Origin: Thiodiazotropha sp040793985 | Lineage (GTDB): Bacteria; Pseudomonadota; Gammaproteobacteria; Chromatiales; Chromatiaceae | DNA length: 64,000 bases | NCBI GenBank assembly: GCA_040793985.1 | Contig: JBFNJI010000001.1 | Coordinates: 62,001 to 126,000, forward strand | Reading direction: 5' to 3' | In this document: positions 34,317 to 43,919 of the stretch, piece by piece | How the letters are laid out: every line of letters begins with the position of its first letter | Numbering within the stretch: the stretch's first letter is position 1 | Program-made: the position numbers and the translations under genes | The notes under the pieces: model-generated | Seen by the model: only the letters and a program-made list of their open reading frames with translations | Databases searched by the model: none | What the model was told of the DNA's origin: nothing

Positions 34317-36542
34317 TTAGTTACTGGATGCGCGACGCTTTTGAAAGTCATCGTGAAACAACGCTGCGTCGCGTATCTTTTCTCTCAGTTCCTGAGATAT
34401 ATCGTAGGCCTCTTGCGGGTTGCGTACCACCTTTGGTGTCAATGTCACGATCAACTCGGTGCGGCTCACATCCTTGGTGGTACTGCCGAACAGGTTGCCG
34501 AGGAGTGGCAGATGCATCAGACCCGGGATGCCCGTTTTGCCACCGGAACTGCTTTCGCGGATCAATCCGCCAAGCACCACTGTCTGGCCGTCATGGACGA
34601 TGACAGTGCTTTCGATGGTACGCTGGGAAATGGAGACATTACCGCCGCCACCGATAGCCGGGGAGGTACCGGGAGTACTCACCTCCTGACTGACCTCGAG
34701 AGTCACCATCCCCCCCTCATTGATGCGCGGTGTGACCTGCAACAGGGTACCGGTATCACGGAACTGCACCTCGGAGACGATCGGCGCATCGGGATCGGTG
34801 GTGCTCTGTGCGGAGCGGGTTACGATAGGAATCTGATCACCGACACGGAAACTGGCGGTTTGATTGTCGATTACCATGATCTGGGGTGCCGAGAGAAACT
34901 TCACCGAGGATTCATTCTCCAGGATATCGAAAAACACCTTGAGATCATTGGCTGTATTGAAGAGTCCCAGGGCAAAACCGTCACCGCCTGAAACACTGTC
35001 GGGTATGCTGCCCAATGCACCTTGATAGGGACGGCCGCTCCCCGTGGTACCGTTGAAGAACCACCGCACGCCGTAGCTAAGATTGTCACTCAGCTGCACC
35101 TCGGCGATGGTGGCCTCGATGAGCACCTGTTTGGGGGAGACGTCCAGGCGGCTGATGGTTGCCTTGATTTTCTGATAATCGCTAGGACTGGCCATGACCA
35201 GGATGGCATTGTTGTCAGGATCCGCGATGATGGTCGCGGTAGTACCAGCTCCACCCTGCTGGCCCGCTTTTGCCGGGCTTTCTGCGGAAGCCGCTGCTGT
35301 GACGGCCTTCGGTTGATCCTTGGTTAATGCGGCCTGACTGTCCGCATTGCTGTTCTTTAGATCGATTCCGGTTGATGTGGGGGAGCGAACATTGGAACGC
35401 AATAGGGGATCGCTGCTGCTCAATGGACCTGAAGATGAGGGTGCGGATACTTCGTTGCCAAATATGTTCTGCAGGATTTCGGCAATATTCTCTGCTTTGC
35501 CATTTTTCAGATGATAGACATAGAGTCTGCGATCAGGGGATTTGTCGCTGCCCTGGTCAAACTGACTCACCAGTCTGCGCACGTCTTTGATATACCTGGG
35601 CTGCTGGCTAATCACCATCAACGCGTTCAGGCGCTCGATGGGAATCAGTTTAATCATCCCCGCCAGTGGGGATGTTTCGCCTTCACCGACAATATGTTTC
35701 AGTTCCTCACTAATGGTTTTGGCATCCGTGGCCTTGAGTGGGATCAGCGCAAACGACATGCCGCTGAGCCAGTCTACGTCGAACATCTCTATGGTCTGCA
35801 GCAGATTATTGATCTTCTGGAAAGAACCGGTGAGGATCAGCAGGTTCCTGCCCTGATCGATTCGGATCTGCTCCGACGGTGAGGTAAAACTCTCCAGGAC
35901 CTTCTTCATTTCGAGTGCAGTGATGTACTTCAACGGCACTATCTGCACGCCCTGCCCCGCCTGCATTCTCGCCTTGCCCTGGCCGACCGATGGTTTCAGG
36001 GCCATACCCTTAAGTTCTGCTGCGGGAAGGATCTTGTAGAGCGCACCGTTTCGTACCATCACGGCGCCATTCATCTGCAGAATGTTCTCAAGGATCGGCA
36101 ATACCGCATCGGTACTGACCGGGTAGGTGGTATGGATGGTCACGTTACCCTGGACCTTGTCATCGATCAGATAGTTTTCCTTAAGGATCTCCTCAAAGAT
36201 GACCTTGACCACTTCACGCAGATCCACCCCCTCGAAATTGAGCGTGATGTCGCCGCGGGCCGGCTGAGCTGTTTTCTTGCTTGCCTGCTGCTTAAGAAAT
36301 CTGCCGCTTCCTTCACGAACGAAGAATTCAGGTTCCTTTACTGTCTGCTCGGAGAGCACCAGCTCCGCTTCTTCGTCACCGCCTGAGTGAGCCAAAGAGG
36401 GCCTCTCTGCCGGGTAGGGAGTAATGATTCTGCTGTTCTCGGAGTTTTGATCCTTTCCTGGTTGCTGGGCACAGGAAGCCAGCAGCAATGATAGCAGCGC
36501 TGGCAACATTCGGGACAGCAGGTTATTTTTTCTCTTGCTCAT
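34317..36542 (-). CDS. gspD: type II secretion secretin GspD, lipoprotein form
   Basis: The 741-residue protein begins with a lipoprotein signal (LLSLLLASCAQQ, lipid on Cys), has an N0 domain (ITLNFEGVDLREVVKVIFEEI), three N1-N3 repeats, a Ser/Gly/Ala-rich low-complexity insert in N3 (about residues 395-430), and the C-terminal secretin barrel with VPLLG-like MHLPLLGNLFGS. It forms the outer-membrane channel. First gene of the gsp run; AGGAG lies 13 bases before the ATG, rather far. The lipidated N-terminus suggests assembly without a separate GspS pilotin, or resembles the Xcp/Hxc-like lipoprotein secretins. Confidence 0.94.
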   Translation of the reverse strand: MSKRKNNLLSRMLPALLSLLLASCAQQPGKDQNSENSRIITPYPAERPSLAHSGGDEEAELVLSEQTVKEPEFFVREGSGRFLKQQASKKTAQPARGDITLNFEGVDLREVVKVIFEEILKENYLIDDKVQGNVTIHTTYPVSTDAVLPILENILQMNGAVMVRNGALYKILPAAELKGMALKPSVGQGKARMQAGQGVQIVPLKYITALEMKKVLESFTSPSEQIRIDQGRNLLILTGSFQKINNLLQTIEMFDVDWLSGMSFALIPLKATDAKTISEELKHIVGEGETSPLAGMIKLIPIERLNALMVISQQPRYIKDVRRLVSQFDQGSDKSPDRRLYVYHLKNGKAENIAEILQNIFGNEVSAPSSSGPLSSSDPLLRSNVRSPTSTGIDLKNSNADSQAALTKDQPKAVTAAASAESPAKAGQQGGAGTTATIIADPDNNAILVMASPSDYQKIKATISRLDVSPKQVLIEATIAEVQLSDNLSYGVRWFFNGTTGSGRPYQGALGSIPDSVSGGDGFALGLFNTANDLKVFFDILENESSVKFLSAPQIMVIDNQTASFRVGDQIPIVTRSAQSTTDPDAPIVSEVQFRDTGTLLQVTPRINEGGMVTLEVSQEVSTPGTSPAIGGGGNVSISQRTIESTVIVHDGQTVVLGGLIRESSSGGKTGIPGLMHLPLLGNLFGSTTKDVSRTELIVTLTPKVVRNPQEAYDISQELREKIRDAALFHDDFQKRRASSN

Positions 36543-37048
36543 CAGATTTCAATAACTCCTAGAAACATCCAAGCTCCTATGGTTCCCAGTTGGATGCAGT
36601 TTTGTCTCCATACAATCACAGCAGATTTCAGCGGGTAAGGAGATTGATGGGACGATGTATTTGCTGATGGGGTAATCTCATACCTTTGATGCATAAAAAC
36701 CCTACCACCCTCTCTACTGTCTCCAACCCCTTGCCCCCCATTACCCAGTGTGGTTGCTGGATTAGTCAATAAATGATTAGGAAAATCAATCCTATAGAGT
36801 TCAGTTCGGCACCAATTCAAGATACTGCACAGGGCTAAATCCGCGCCATTGAATCGAACTCATACAAATTGACAACCGGCAATTGCACCATGACATGGTA
36901 GTAACATACCTAATCATCAGGTAGTAAAAACACTCATTAACCAATTGGGTGTTAAGGAATATAGTTGATAATCAGATGATTTTACTAGCATTTTTACCTT
37001 TTAATTCCTGATATGGGAAATAGACGCATCCTCAGACGCAAACCGTAG
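36543..37048. promoter_or_regulatory. 506-bp divergent region between gspD and the subtilase gene
   Basis: No convincing gene is present. It must hold the promoters of the T2SS operon (minus) and the subtilase (plus). A TTGACA at 36870-36875 and a palindrome CCATG-A-CATGG (36888-36898) are visible, and CCTACCACCC-rich sequence near 36700 precedes gspD. No clear -10 was assigned. Confidence 0.4.
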
Positions 37049-39967
37049 ATGTTAAAACGACTCATCACTGCCATAACCTGGGTGGGACTCTGCTATCTGC
37101 CAGCGCTCCATGGTGCGGCGGCGTTGACGGCTAATGTGGACAAACTGGTTGAACAGGTCAACCTGACCTCCAGGATCCCAGTCATAATAAAATTCAAAAA
37201 GAAATTTAACATCAATGAGTTAAGAGATAATATCAATAAAAAACATCAATATGAGCCTGCGCTGGGCAAAAGCCAGTCCCAAGGGAAGAAACTGTTTCGT
37301 CGACGGTTGCTGAGCGGTCTAAGGGAACAGATCGTCGAACCTAAGGCAGCGCTGACCAAAAGACTGCATCAGCATGGGGTAAAGACACAACTGAAATCCC
37401 TCTGGTCAATCAATGCCGTCGCCCTGGAATTACCCGCTGAACTGGTGGACGACATCGCCGCCCTACCCGAGGTCGACCGGATCACAATCGACATGCGCCT
37501 TACCATGAGTGAAAGCCGTGTCGATGAGGGGATCATCGATCCGCTGTGGAATCTCCGTAACATCAAAACCGACCAGCTCTGGAGTCAGGGCATCGACGGT
37601 GAGGGAGTTACCATTGCCATCCTGGACTCAGGTATAGAACTCAATCACCCCGATCTCATCGAAAGATGGCGCGGTGGCAGCAACAGTTGGTTCGATCCCT
37701 ATCAACAGCATGAGCTGCCTACAGATACCACAGGACACGGAACCCAGGCCCTCGGCATCATTCTGGCAGGTGATGAAAGTGGCTATCAGATCGGTATGGC
37801 TCCCGAGTCAGAGTGGATTGCAGCGAAGATTTTCGACAATGCCAACGAGTCGACGCTTAGTGCAATACATGAGTCATTCCAGTGGCTGCTCGATCCGGAC
37901 GGTGATCCACTGACTGATGACGCTCCTGACCTGGTCAACAACTCCTGGGGATTTTCCAACACCATCAATGAATGCTTCCAGGAGTTCAGTGACGATATCC
38001 AGCTGCTGCGGGAGGCCGGTATCGGGGTCGTCTTCTCAGCCGGCAACTTCGGACCCACATCCGAATCGAGCATCAGTCCGGCGAACGATCCGGGAGCGCT
38101 TTCGGTGGGTTCTGTGGATCAATCCAATCAGATCGATCTGCTCAGCAGCCGCGGACCCGGGGCATGCGACGGTGGCGTCTTCCCCAAGCTGGTAGCACCG
38201 GGAAGTCTGATCTTTACCACCGACCTGTTGCCCAGTGCCTACAATATCGTTTCGGGTACCTCTTTTTCCGCTCCCCATGTCACCGGGGCCATGGCACTGC
38301 TGAAAAGTGCGTTTCCCGATGCAACACTTTCACAGATTGAGACTGCGCTCTATGACTCGGCCCAAGATCTCGGGACGGCAGAAGCGGATGACGAGTTCGG
38401 TTACGGTCTGCTGGATGTTGCGGCTGCCCATGCACTCCTTGAGGGTCTCTTCGCATCCAACGAAAACAGCAGGATCGAGTTTAGCGAGGCCCGCTTTTCG
38501 GTGGATGAAGACACAGAAAAACTGATAGTCACCGTTAGGCGTTTAGGGGGCAGCAAAGGAGAGGTCAGCGTTGACTACAGGACCGAGGGAGACGACGCCA
38601 GGCAGGGCCGTGACTTCAGCCTCAGCAGTGGTACGCTGCATTTTCCGGAAGGAGTAACATTACGCAGTTTCGAGGTCTCCATAATCGATGACAGCCTGGA
38701 TGAAGAGAACGAATCGTTCTATCTCGTGCTATCCGATACCGAAGGCAATGCCACCCTTGGTGAAAAAGCGGAGGCCGAAGTCATAATCCTTGACAACGAC
38801 GGTGCCGGCTCGATTTCGTTCTCTGCTGTAGCCTATGCCGTGAATGAGTCGAAACAGAAAGCCATCGTCGATCTCGTCCGCACAGAGGGTAGTTCCGGGG
38901 TTGTAGAGGTGGAATACCAACTGCTGGCGAAAAGCGCCGATGCCGGTGTTGATTTCAATGATGCCGGCGATACCATTCGTTTTCAGCCCGGAGAAACAGA
39001 AAAGCAGATTCAAATCGAACTCATAGATGATCAGCTGTTTGAAGGGAACGAGACATTCCAGTGTCTTATTACCTCGGTTAGCGAAGGTGCCACCATCGCC
39101 GAGCCCGCTTCCACGACTGTGACGATTCTCGATGATGACCCTAACATCGAGAATTCATCGCTCCATCTCGATGCTGTCAGCTACGAAGCCAATGAATCGG
39201 CCGGAAAGGTCACCCTGACAGTGATTCGATCTGGAGATCCCGAGGCCACCGTTTCAGTCCACTACGAAACCTTGGACGGATCGGCAGAAAAGGATGAAGA
39301 CTATCGTCAAACCAGCGGTACGCTGAAATTTTCACCGGGTGTAACACGCCGGACAATCCCCATCGATATCCTCGATGACGGCCTCTATGAGGAGGAGAGC
39401 AGCTTCACTCTAAGGTTAAGCGACGCGAGTGGAAATGCCATTATCACCACTCCCGCTGCCGCCATCATCAGAATCACGGACAATGATGCCCTACCCTTTG
39501 TCTCAATCAACTCGTCACCGAGCCGCAGCTCTGGCGGTTTCAGATCGGGGCTTTCGAAATTTAATGGCTTAACGAAGGGCGGCTCAAAATCGGACCGGTC
39601 TCGTGAAGGAGCAAACAATGGTTCATCAGTTAAGGTTTTCGATCTTTCACTTAGAGGTTATGCCACTGAATCCCTGATTGAGAAACCCGGTTTACTTGGT
39701 TTGGAGGAGAAATCGCTGAACCTGTCAGTGGATCGTGATGCGGAACAGAAGCCAGATTCAAAGGAGCCGCCCGAGTGCGGATCCGCATCGAATACCTCAA
39801 CCGCTGGTTCCTGTGTTTCCACTGAGAAAACAGAATCGGATGTAGCAACAATGGGTACAGAGGATAAACCGGTTGAACCCACCGGAACAGAGGTGGAAAG
39901 CAGCGACGCCACCGATAGCGGCACTTCCAAGATTCCGATCGATTCAGCACCCTCCGGGCAATTTTAA
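37049..39967 (+). CDS. exported subtilisin-like serine peptidase with Calx-beta repeats
   Basis: The 972-residue protein has a signal peptide (about 1-25), an I9-like propeptide (PVIIKFKKKFNINELRD) and a peptidase S8 domain with an intact triad: Asp193 in VTIAILDSGIEL, His230 in TTGHGTQA, Ser405 in SGTSFSAPHVTG, and oxyanion Asn333 in SAGN. Three Calx-beta domains follow (about 475-820; for example VSYEANESAGKVTLTVIRSGD), then a 150-residue Ser/Glu-rich tail without a visible anchor. It lies divergent from the T2SS operon, and Calx-beta repeats recur in the 1060-residue protein 4 kb away. T2SS export and processing of other surface proteins is a reasonable guess. Confidence 0.9.
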   Translation: MLKRLITAITWVGLCYLPALHGAAALTANVDKLVEQVNLTSRIPVIIKFKKKFNINELRDNINKKHQYEPALGKSQSQGKKLFRRRLLSGLREQIVEPKAALTKRLHQHGVKTQLKSLWSINAVALELPAELVDDIAALPEVDRITIDMRLTMSESRVDEGIIDPLWNLRNIKTDQLWSQGIDGEGVTIAILDSGIELNHPDLIERWRGGSNSWFDPYQQHELPTDTTGHGTQALGIILAGDESGYQIGMAPESEWIAAKIFDNANESTLSAIHESFQWLLDPDGDPLTDDAPDLVNNSWGFSNTINECFQEFSDDIQLLREAGIGVVFSAGNFGPTSESSISPANDPGALSVGSVDQSNQIDLLSSRGPGACDGGVFPKLVAPGSLIFTTDLLPSAYNIVSGTSFSAPHVTGAMALLKSAFPDATLSQIETALYDSAQDLGTAEADDEFGYGLLDVAAAHALLEGLFASNENSRIEFSEARFSVDEDTEKLIVTVRRLGGSKGEVSVDYRTEGDDARQGRDFSLSSGTLHFPEGVTLRSFEVSIIDDSLDEENESFYLVLSDTEGNATLGEKAEAEVIILDNDGAGSISFSAVAYAVNESKQKAIVDLVRTEGSSGVVEVEYQLLAKSADAGVDFNDAGDTIRFQPGETEKQIQIELIDDQLFEGNETFQCLITSVSEGATIAEPASTTVTILDDDPNIENSSLHLDAVSYEANESAGKVTLTVIRSGDPEATVSVHYETLDGSAEKDEDYRQTSGTLKFSPGVTRRTIPIDILDDGLYEEESSFTLRLSDASGNAIITTPAAAIIRITDNDALPFVSINSSPSRSSGGFRSGLSKFNGLTKGGSKSDRSREGANNGSSVKVFDLSLRGYATESLIEKPGLLGLEEKSLNLSVDRDAEQKPDSKEPPECGSASNTSTAGSCVSTEKTESDVATMGTEDKPVEPTGTEVESSDATDSGTSKIPIDSAPSGQF

Positions 39968-39990
39968 GGATATACCGAGACCGAACTCTT

Positions 39991-41388
39991 TTAATGAGAT
40001 AAAAGTATCCAGACAGATTTCACTTCAATCGTATTGTCGAAACTCGGTATTATGGAAAACTCGCCACCCGAGAGTATCGTTCTCTCCTCCATCATTTGAA
40101 AATAACCGGGTAGATTTCCGTCATAAAGATCATTGAGATTGTCACAGGCCAGTACCGCTCTCATGCTCATCCCGCCTTCAACCCGCTCGAAACTAAACTG
40201 CACCTTGCCTTTCAACTGTTGATCGAAGCAAATGGTGTGCAACATATCCTTTACCAGACGATAGAGAATTGCCTTGCGCTCAGCGGAGATATTCTCCTCC
40301 TGGAGCAGATATTCAATCTCGATTTCAAATCCTGAGGTCACGGTGTGGCACTCCGACACCAACGAATTTAATGCCGCCTTAAGACCAAAATCATCAAGGC
40401 TTGGTGGACGTAAATCCATTGCCACTGCCCTGATTTTGTGCGCAGCGTGCTGCAACATGGGCACAATCTCTGTTGAGATCAGATTTAGCTCGCCTTCCTT
40501 CTCTTGATTATTAATGGATAAAATATATCTTTCCAGCTGCATCTTCACACCCGATAGGGTTTGAACCACATCCTCATGCAGCTCAAATGCGATACGCTTC
40601 TTCTCATCTTCCTGGGCACTAATCATCTTCGCGGTAAGGAATTCCAGCATCATCTTTTTCTCCATGGTGATGCGATTTTGGTTCTCGATTATCCGTTCGG
40701 AATGTTTGATGTGCATAAGTAGGAACATATACAGAAACAGCATTAACAGCAGGGTGGTCAACAACAAAATAATGATTGTCCTCATTGCATGACTGATATA
40801 ATCGCTGATGTCGTAATATATCTCCATAACGCCCAGTACCGGCGAATTTTCACTTACGCGTATCGGCACGTAGGTCTGCACAAGATTGACATCTTGATCA
40901 TTGGTGTTGAAGAGGCTTAAGCTATCGCGATAGTTCAGGACTGTTTTCGGGGTGCCGGCCAATGCGGATATAAAACCGTCATTATCCTCATCATCATCGT
41001 CGTAGGCATCAGCTCTGGAAGAGTATGCCACCTGCCCGGTCGTATCATAGAGCTTTATCCTATCTACATGGGTGTCCCTGATCATTTTCTGGATGGCTCG
41101 CTCAAGCATTGGCTCCAACGGCATCTCACCCGGTTGTATTTTGTTCAGCTTGATCAGGTTCAGATACATGACAAAGTGATCATTGAGCGCGTATTCCGTG
41201 GCAATGGTCAGCGACTCATTACTCTGTTTTGCTGAATCCTGAATAATGCGTGAGGTTTCGTAGCGGAAAAGGAAGAGGATGACGATGGCAATCAGGATGA
41301 TTGCGATAAAACTTGTAATACCGAAGCGTTTTGCGAGCTGATAGTCAAAACTGTGGTTATTGGCAGTTTCTTGGTTCTTGGTGTCCAT
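39991..41388 (-). CDS. membrane histidine kinase (HisKA_3 type) with degenerate ATPase domain
   Basis: The 465-residue protein has two membrane helices (about 23-42 and 202-226) around a periplasmic sensor domain with an Asp-rich loop (DAYDDDDEDNDG). The cytoplasmic HisKA_3 helix carries the phospho-acceptor His271 (RIAFELHEDVVQTLSG). The ATPase region is eroded: the N-box reads LYRLVKDMLHTICFD instead of the VYRIVQESLNNAMKYS of the kinase at 61066-61920, the DNGxG box is CDNLND, and the G2/GGT box is missing. It may not bind ATP and could act as a phosphatase, or depend on a second kinase. It is last in an operon after the SCO and cytochrome-binding-protein genes. Confidence 0.85.
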   Translation of the reverse strand: MDTKNQETANNHSFDYQLAKRFGITSFIAIILIAIVILFLFRYETSRIIQDSAKQSNESLTIATEYALNDHFVMYLNLIKLNKIQPGEMPLEPMLERAIQKMIRDTHVDRIKLYDTTGQVAYSSRADAYDDDDEDNDGFISALAGTPKTVLNYRDSLSLFNTNDQDVNLVQTYVPIRVSENSPVLGVMEIYYDISDYISHAMRTIIILLLTTLLLMLFLYMFLLMHIKHSERIIENQNRITMEKKMMLEFLTAKMISAQEDEKKRIAFELHEDVVQTLSGVKMQLERYILSINNQEKEGELNLISTEIVPMLQHAAHKIRAVAMDLRPPSLDDFGLKAALNSLVSECHTVTSGFEIEIEYLLQEENISAERKAILYRLVKDMLHTICFDQQLKGKVQFSFERVEGGMSMRAVLACDNLNDLYDGNLPGYFQMMEERTILSGGEFSIIPSFDNTIEVKSVWILLSH

Positions 41389-41437
41389 CGTTTAGACCAT
41401 AACCAAAAAAGTAGGAAGCCACATCCTAATATGCGGC

Positions 41438-43072
41438 CTATGGTGTCGTCCAGTCAATTAGCTTTCTTAGCCCTCCTTTACCGTCAACTCCTGCAATGTA
41501 GAATCCCCTGGATACAAAACGCTGATCAGGCGCCATACTGACCCTGGGATAGATGGAAGTGTAAGGTAGATCATCGATCATGTGTTCGATTTTTTCAATA
41601 AAGTAGTCGCGATAGAAGTATCCGCGGATGTGCTTCACTGCCTCTCCAGCCACTTTCAACGCAAAATAGGCATTTGCCTGTATCTCCTTTGCTTCAGGAT
41701 TATAGATTCTCCTTGACTTGAACCACCCAGTCGATCTCAAAATCAACCTGTTAAGCTGGCTGGGCATTTCAGAGCTGTGCACAAATATGACGGATCTATC
41801 CAAGTCGCGCGGTATTTGGTTGGTGTCAACCCCATAAAACTGAGTCGATAGAACTATCCGTGGTGAGGTCTTCTGAACAAGCAGATTGCTGATCAACTTG
41901 TCCGATCGTGGCTTATCCAACCAAATTACGGCTGTTTGATTCATACCACTCAGGCTCGATAGTTGAATCGCTTCAATCGGTTTATCCACAACCACTTCGT
42001 CGATCGTAATGCCCTTTTCTTTCAGTTCGTCCCTCAAGGTTTCGGCCGCGATCACGCTCTGTTGATTTGTATTGTCAAAAAACTGGACGACACCGCCCTC
42101 AGTGGGGGATTGTTTCAGATAAGCGGCGGCTGCTTCGGCTTCATGAACCGCTCCCCGGGTCATGTAGATAGAGTAATAATCACTTTCATCGATCACGGGC
42201 ATCTGGGTTGTCGGAAACAGGCAGGGGGTTGCGTGATCTTGGCAAAACTCATTAACATACTCCCAGCCTGTCGGCACAATACCGTTGATCAAGGCGAATA
42301 CAGGCTGCTTGGTATAATAGGCGTTAAGTTGCGCAGGCCATGTCTCTTTCTCACCTTTCAGTTCCCAAGCATGGACTTCCCACTTTCTATAGGGCTTGAA
42401 CAGCCACTCCTTGTGCCAGGGAGCATGTTTCGCCCGTTTGCTCTCATATCTCGTCTCCGTATTTTTCTGCTTCACATACTGATCCATCACGTCAAGCAGT
42501 GCCTTGTTCTCCGATTCGCTGTTCGAAGAGAGGATGATTGTCGCGAAGTGAATGGTATCCTCTGTAACGCCCGGTGACGGTGTGGTAGAGAGAGTGCTGA
42601 CATATGCCATCAGCCCATCCAATGCCTCTTCATCGATCTCATACCTTGGCATGAAAGGGTCTAGGGGCTTGCCATTGGCGTCAATGCCATACTTCACGGC
42701 CTTCATCAATGACTCTCTTGTGTAGGCTTCTCGGTAAACTGGTGGCGCGGGCGGTTTGCTGGTAGGTAACTTCAAGGGATTGAATAGCACGTTACCCGCT
42801 ACTGCCGGTACCACCTGCTGTCCCTCGGTTGAGCCCAATCCACTCCTGCGATGGCAAGTCTCGCAGATTAGTTGATCGCCTTGCACCTCGATATCGCCCT
42901 GGATTGTCGCTTTTACCAATTCTCCATTGGGCAGAATGCCTTTCTTATAGAGTTGTTTCCCGACCACGTAGGACCTGGAATCAACTTCTATGTCATTCAG
43001 TGTTACTGTTGAGTAGAGATAGGCACTAGCGAAGATCGAAAGTGAGAGAATCCATTTGAGTTTTTTGGTCAT
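41438..43072 (-). CDS. cytochrome c fused to a periplasmic-binding-protein domain
   Basis: The 544-residue exported protein (helix at about 5-24) has one c-type haem site, CETCH at 70-74, inside a cytochrome c-like domain closing with PFMPRYEIDEEALDGLMAYV, where Met is the likely sixth ligand. Residues about 170-544 form a type 1 periplasmic-binding-protein-like region (TEDTIHFATIILS..., FALINGIVPTGWEYVNEFCQ, AAYLKQ...GGVVQFFDN). Fusion of the two is unusual. It overlaps the SCO gene by 4 bp (ATGA) and precedes the membrane kinase by 49 bp. I infer a sensor subunit that reports a redox state or bound ligand to the kinase. Confidence 0.8.
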   Translation of the reverse strand: MTKKLKWILSLSIFASAYLYSTVTLNDIEVDSRSYVVGKQLYKKGILPNGELVKATIQGDIEVQGDQLICETCHRRSGLGSTEGQQVVPAVAGNVLFNPLKLPTSKPPAPPVYREAYTRESLMKAVKYGIDANGKPLDPFMPRYEIDEEALDGLMAYVSTLSTTPSPGVTEDTIHFATIILSSNSESENKALLDVMDQYVKQKNTETRYESKRAKHAPWHKEWLFKPYRKWEVHAWELKGEKETWPAQLNAYYTKQPVFALINGIVPTGWEYVNEFCQDHATPCLFPTTQMPVIDESDYYSIYMTRGAVHEAEAAAAYLKQSPTEGGVVQFFDNTNQQSVIAAETLRDELKEKGITIDEVVVDKPIEAIQLSSLSGMNQTAVIWLDKPRSDKLISNLLVQKTSPRIVLSTQFYGVDTNQIPRDLDRSVIFVHSSEMPSQLNRLILRSTGWFKSRRIYNPEAKEIQANAYFALKVAGEAVKHIRGYFYRDYFIEKIEHMIDDLPYTSIYPRVSMAPDQRFVSRGFYIAGVDGKGGLRKLIDWTTP

Positions 43073-43857
43073 TGCTTTTCTGCAGTTACTATTTTTCGGT
43101 ATTCCTTTACAATATCTTCAGCACTGGCCAAGCCGTTGATTCGAGTCCATGATTCGCTTTTCTGGCTGCGAATGAGGGTTATCGGTTCATGGTTCATTTT
43201 GGAGCCACGAAAAATATCAAATGCCTTCTCGACACTCACAACATCCTGGTAGCTACCGGTGTAGAAAGTCCATTGATCACCGGCCTTGAACCGCTTTGAG
43301 TATTTCATTAATTGATCAGGCGTATCATAATCCGGATCAATGGTAATCGAAATCATGGAAACCGAATCGCTCTCTTCACCCAGAATCTCCTGTACCTGAT
43401 GAAAACTTGCCGAGAGTACCGGACAGATCGTGGTACAGGTGGTGAAGATAAAGTTCAGCATCACCGGTTTCTCGGTAGCAAGAACCTCGCTAAGTTGTTG
43501 CGTTTCACCCCGGTGTGAGGTCAAGACCACGTCAGGAACAGTGTAGTCTGCCCTTTTCAGCTGATACTCCCTGCTTCCCATCATGCCTTTGTGATGAGCA
43601 TGGGGATCGTTATTCACAGCTACCTTCATGCGTTCACCCAAGGATGGCGTCTGCTTGAGTTTGGTAACACAGTCAAGTTTGAATGGGGGTATGAATTGAG
43701 CCTTGTTATCCGTGGATTTGACGATGCTGGGCAACTCTTCACCAGCTAAAGCCATGCCATTAGGTACAGCGCCCAGAAGCAGTGTGAAGACCAGCATCAT
43801 GCGCAGGTTTCGCAATTCAGCCATACTCCGCCTAAAACTCCAAAGCATTCTCGACAT
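43069..43857 (-). CDS. SCO1/SenC-family copper chaperone / thiol-redox protein
   Basis: The ATG at 43857 (MSRMLWSF) is used, with AGAGGG upstream; the frame also allows GTG starts at 43866 or 43860. The 262-residue protein has an N-terminal membrane helix (LRMMLVFTLLLGAVPNGMA) and a thioredoxin-like domain with the copper-binding motif TTCTTICPVLS (CxxxCP) and the distal His in NHEPITLIR, all three SCO ligands. A His-rich stretch DPHAHHKGMM precedes the domain and could bind copper. SCO proteins load copper into CuA sites or other cuproproteins. No cytochrome oxidase gene is nearby; the multicopper oxidases upstream are the natural clients. Confidence 0.88.
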   Translation of the reverse strand: MSRMLWSFRRSMAELRNLRMMLVFTLLLGAVPNGMALAGEELPSIVKSTDNKAQFIPPFKLDCVTKLKQTPSLGERMKVAVNNDPHAHHKGMMGSREYQLKRADYTVPDVVLTSHRGETQQLSEVLATEKPVMLNFIFTTCTTICPVLSASFHQVQEILGEESDSVSMISITIDPDYDTPDQLMKYSKRFKAGDQWTFYTGSYQDVVSVEKAFDIFRGSKMNHEPITLIRSQKSESWTRINGLASAEDIVKEYRKIVTAEKQ

Positions 43858-43919
43858 CACGATCACCCTCTATTGAGTATCTCTACATCGGCTTCCGTCA
43901 ATCGCTCCATAAGCGACTT

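Noticed and set aside
36542..36820. A 92-codon minus-strand frame next to gspD
   Set aside because: No ribosome-binding site, no domain, and it occupies the promoter region of the T2SS operon.
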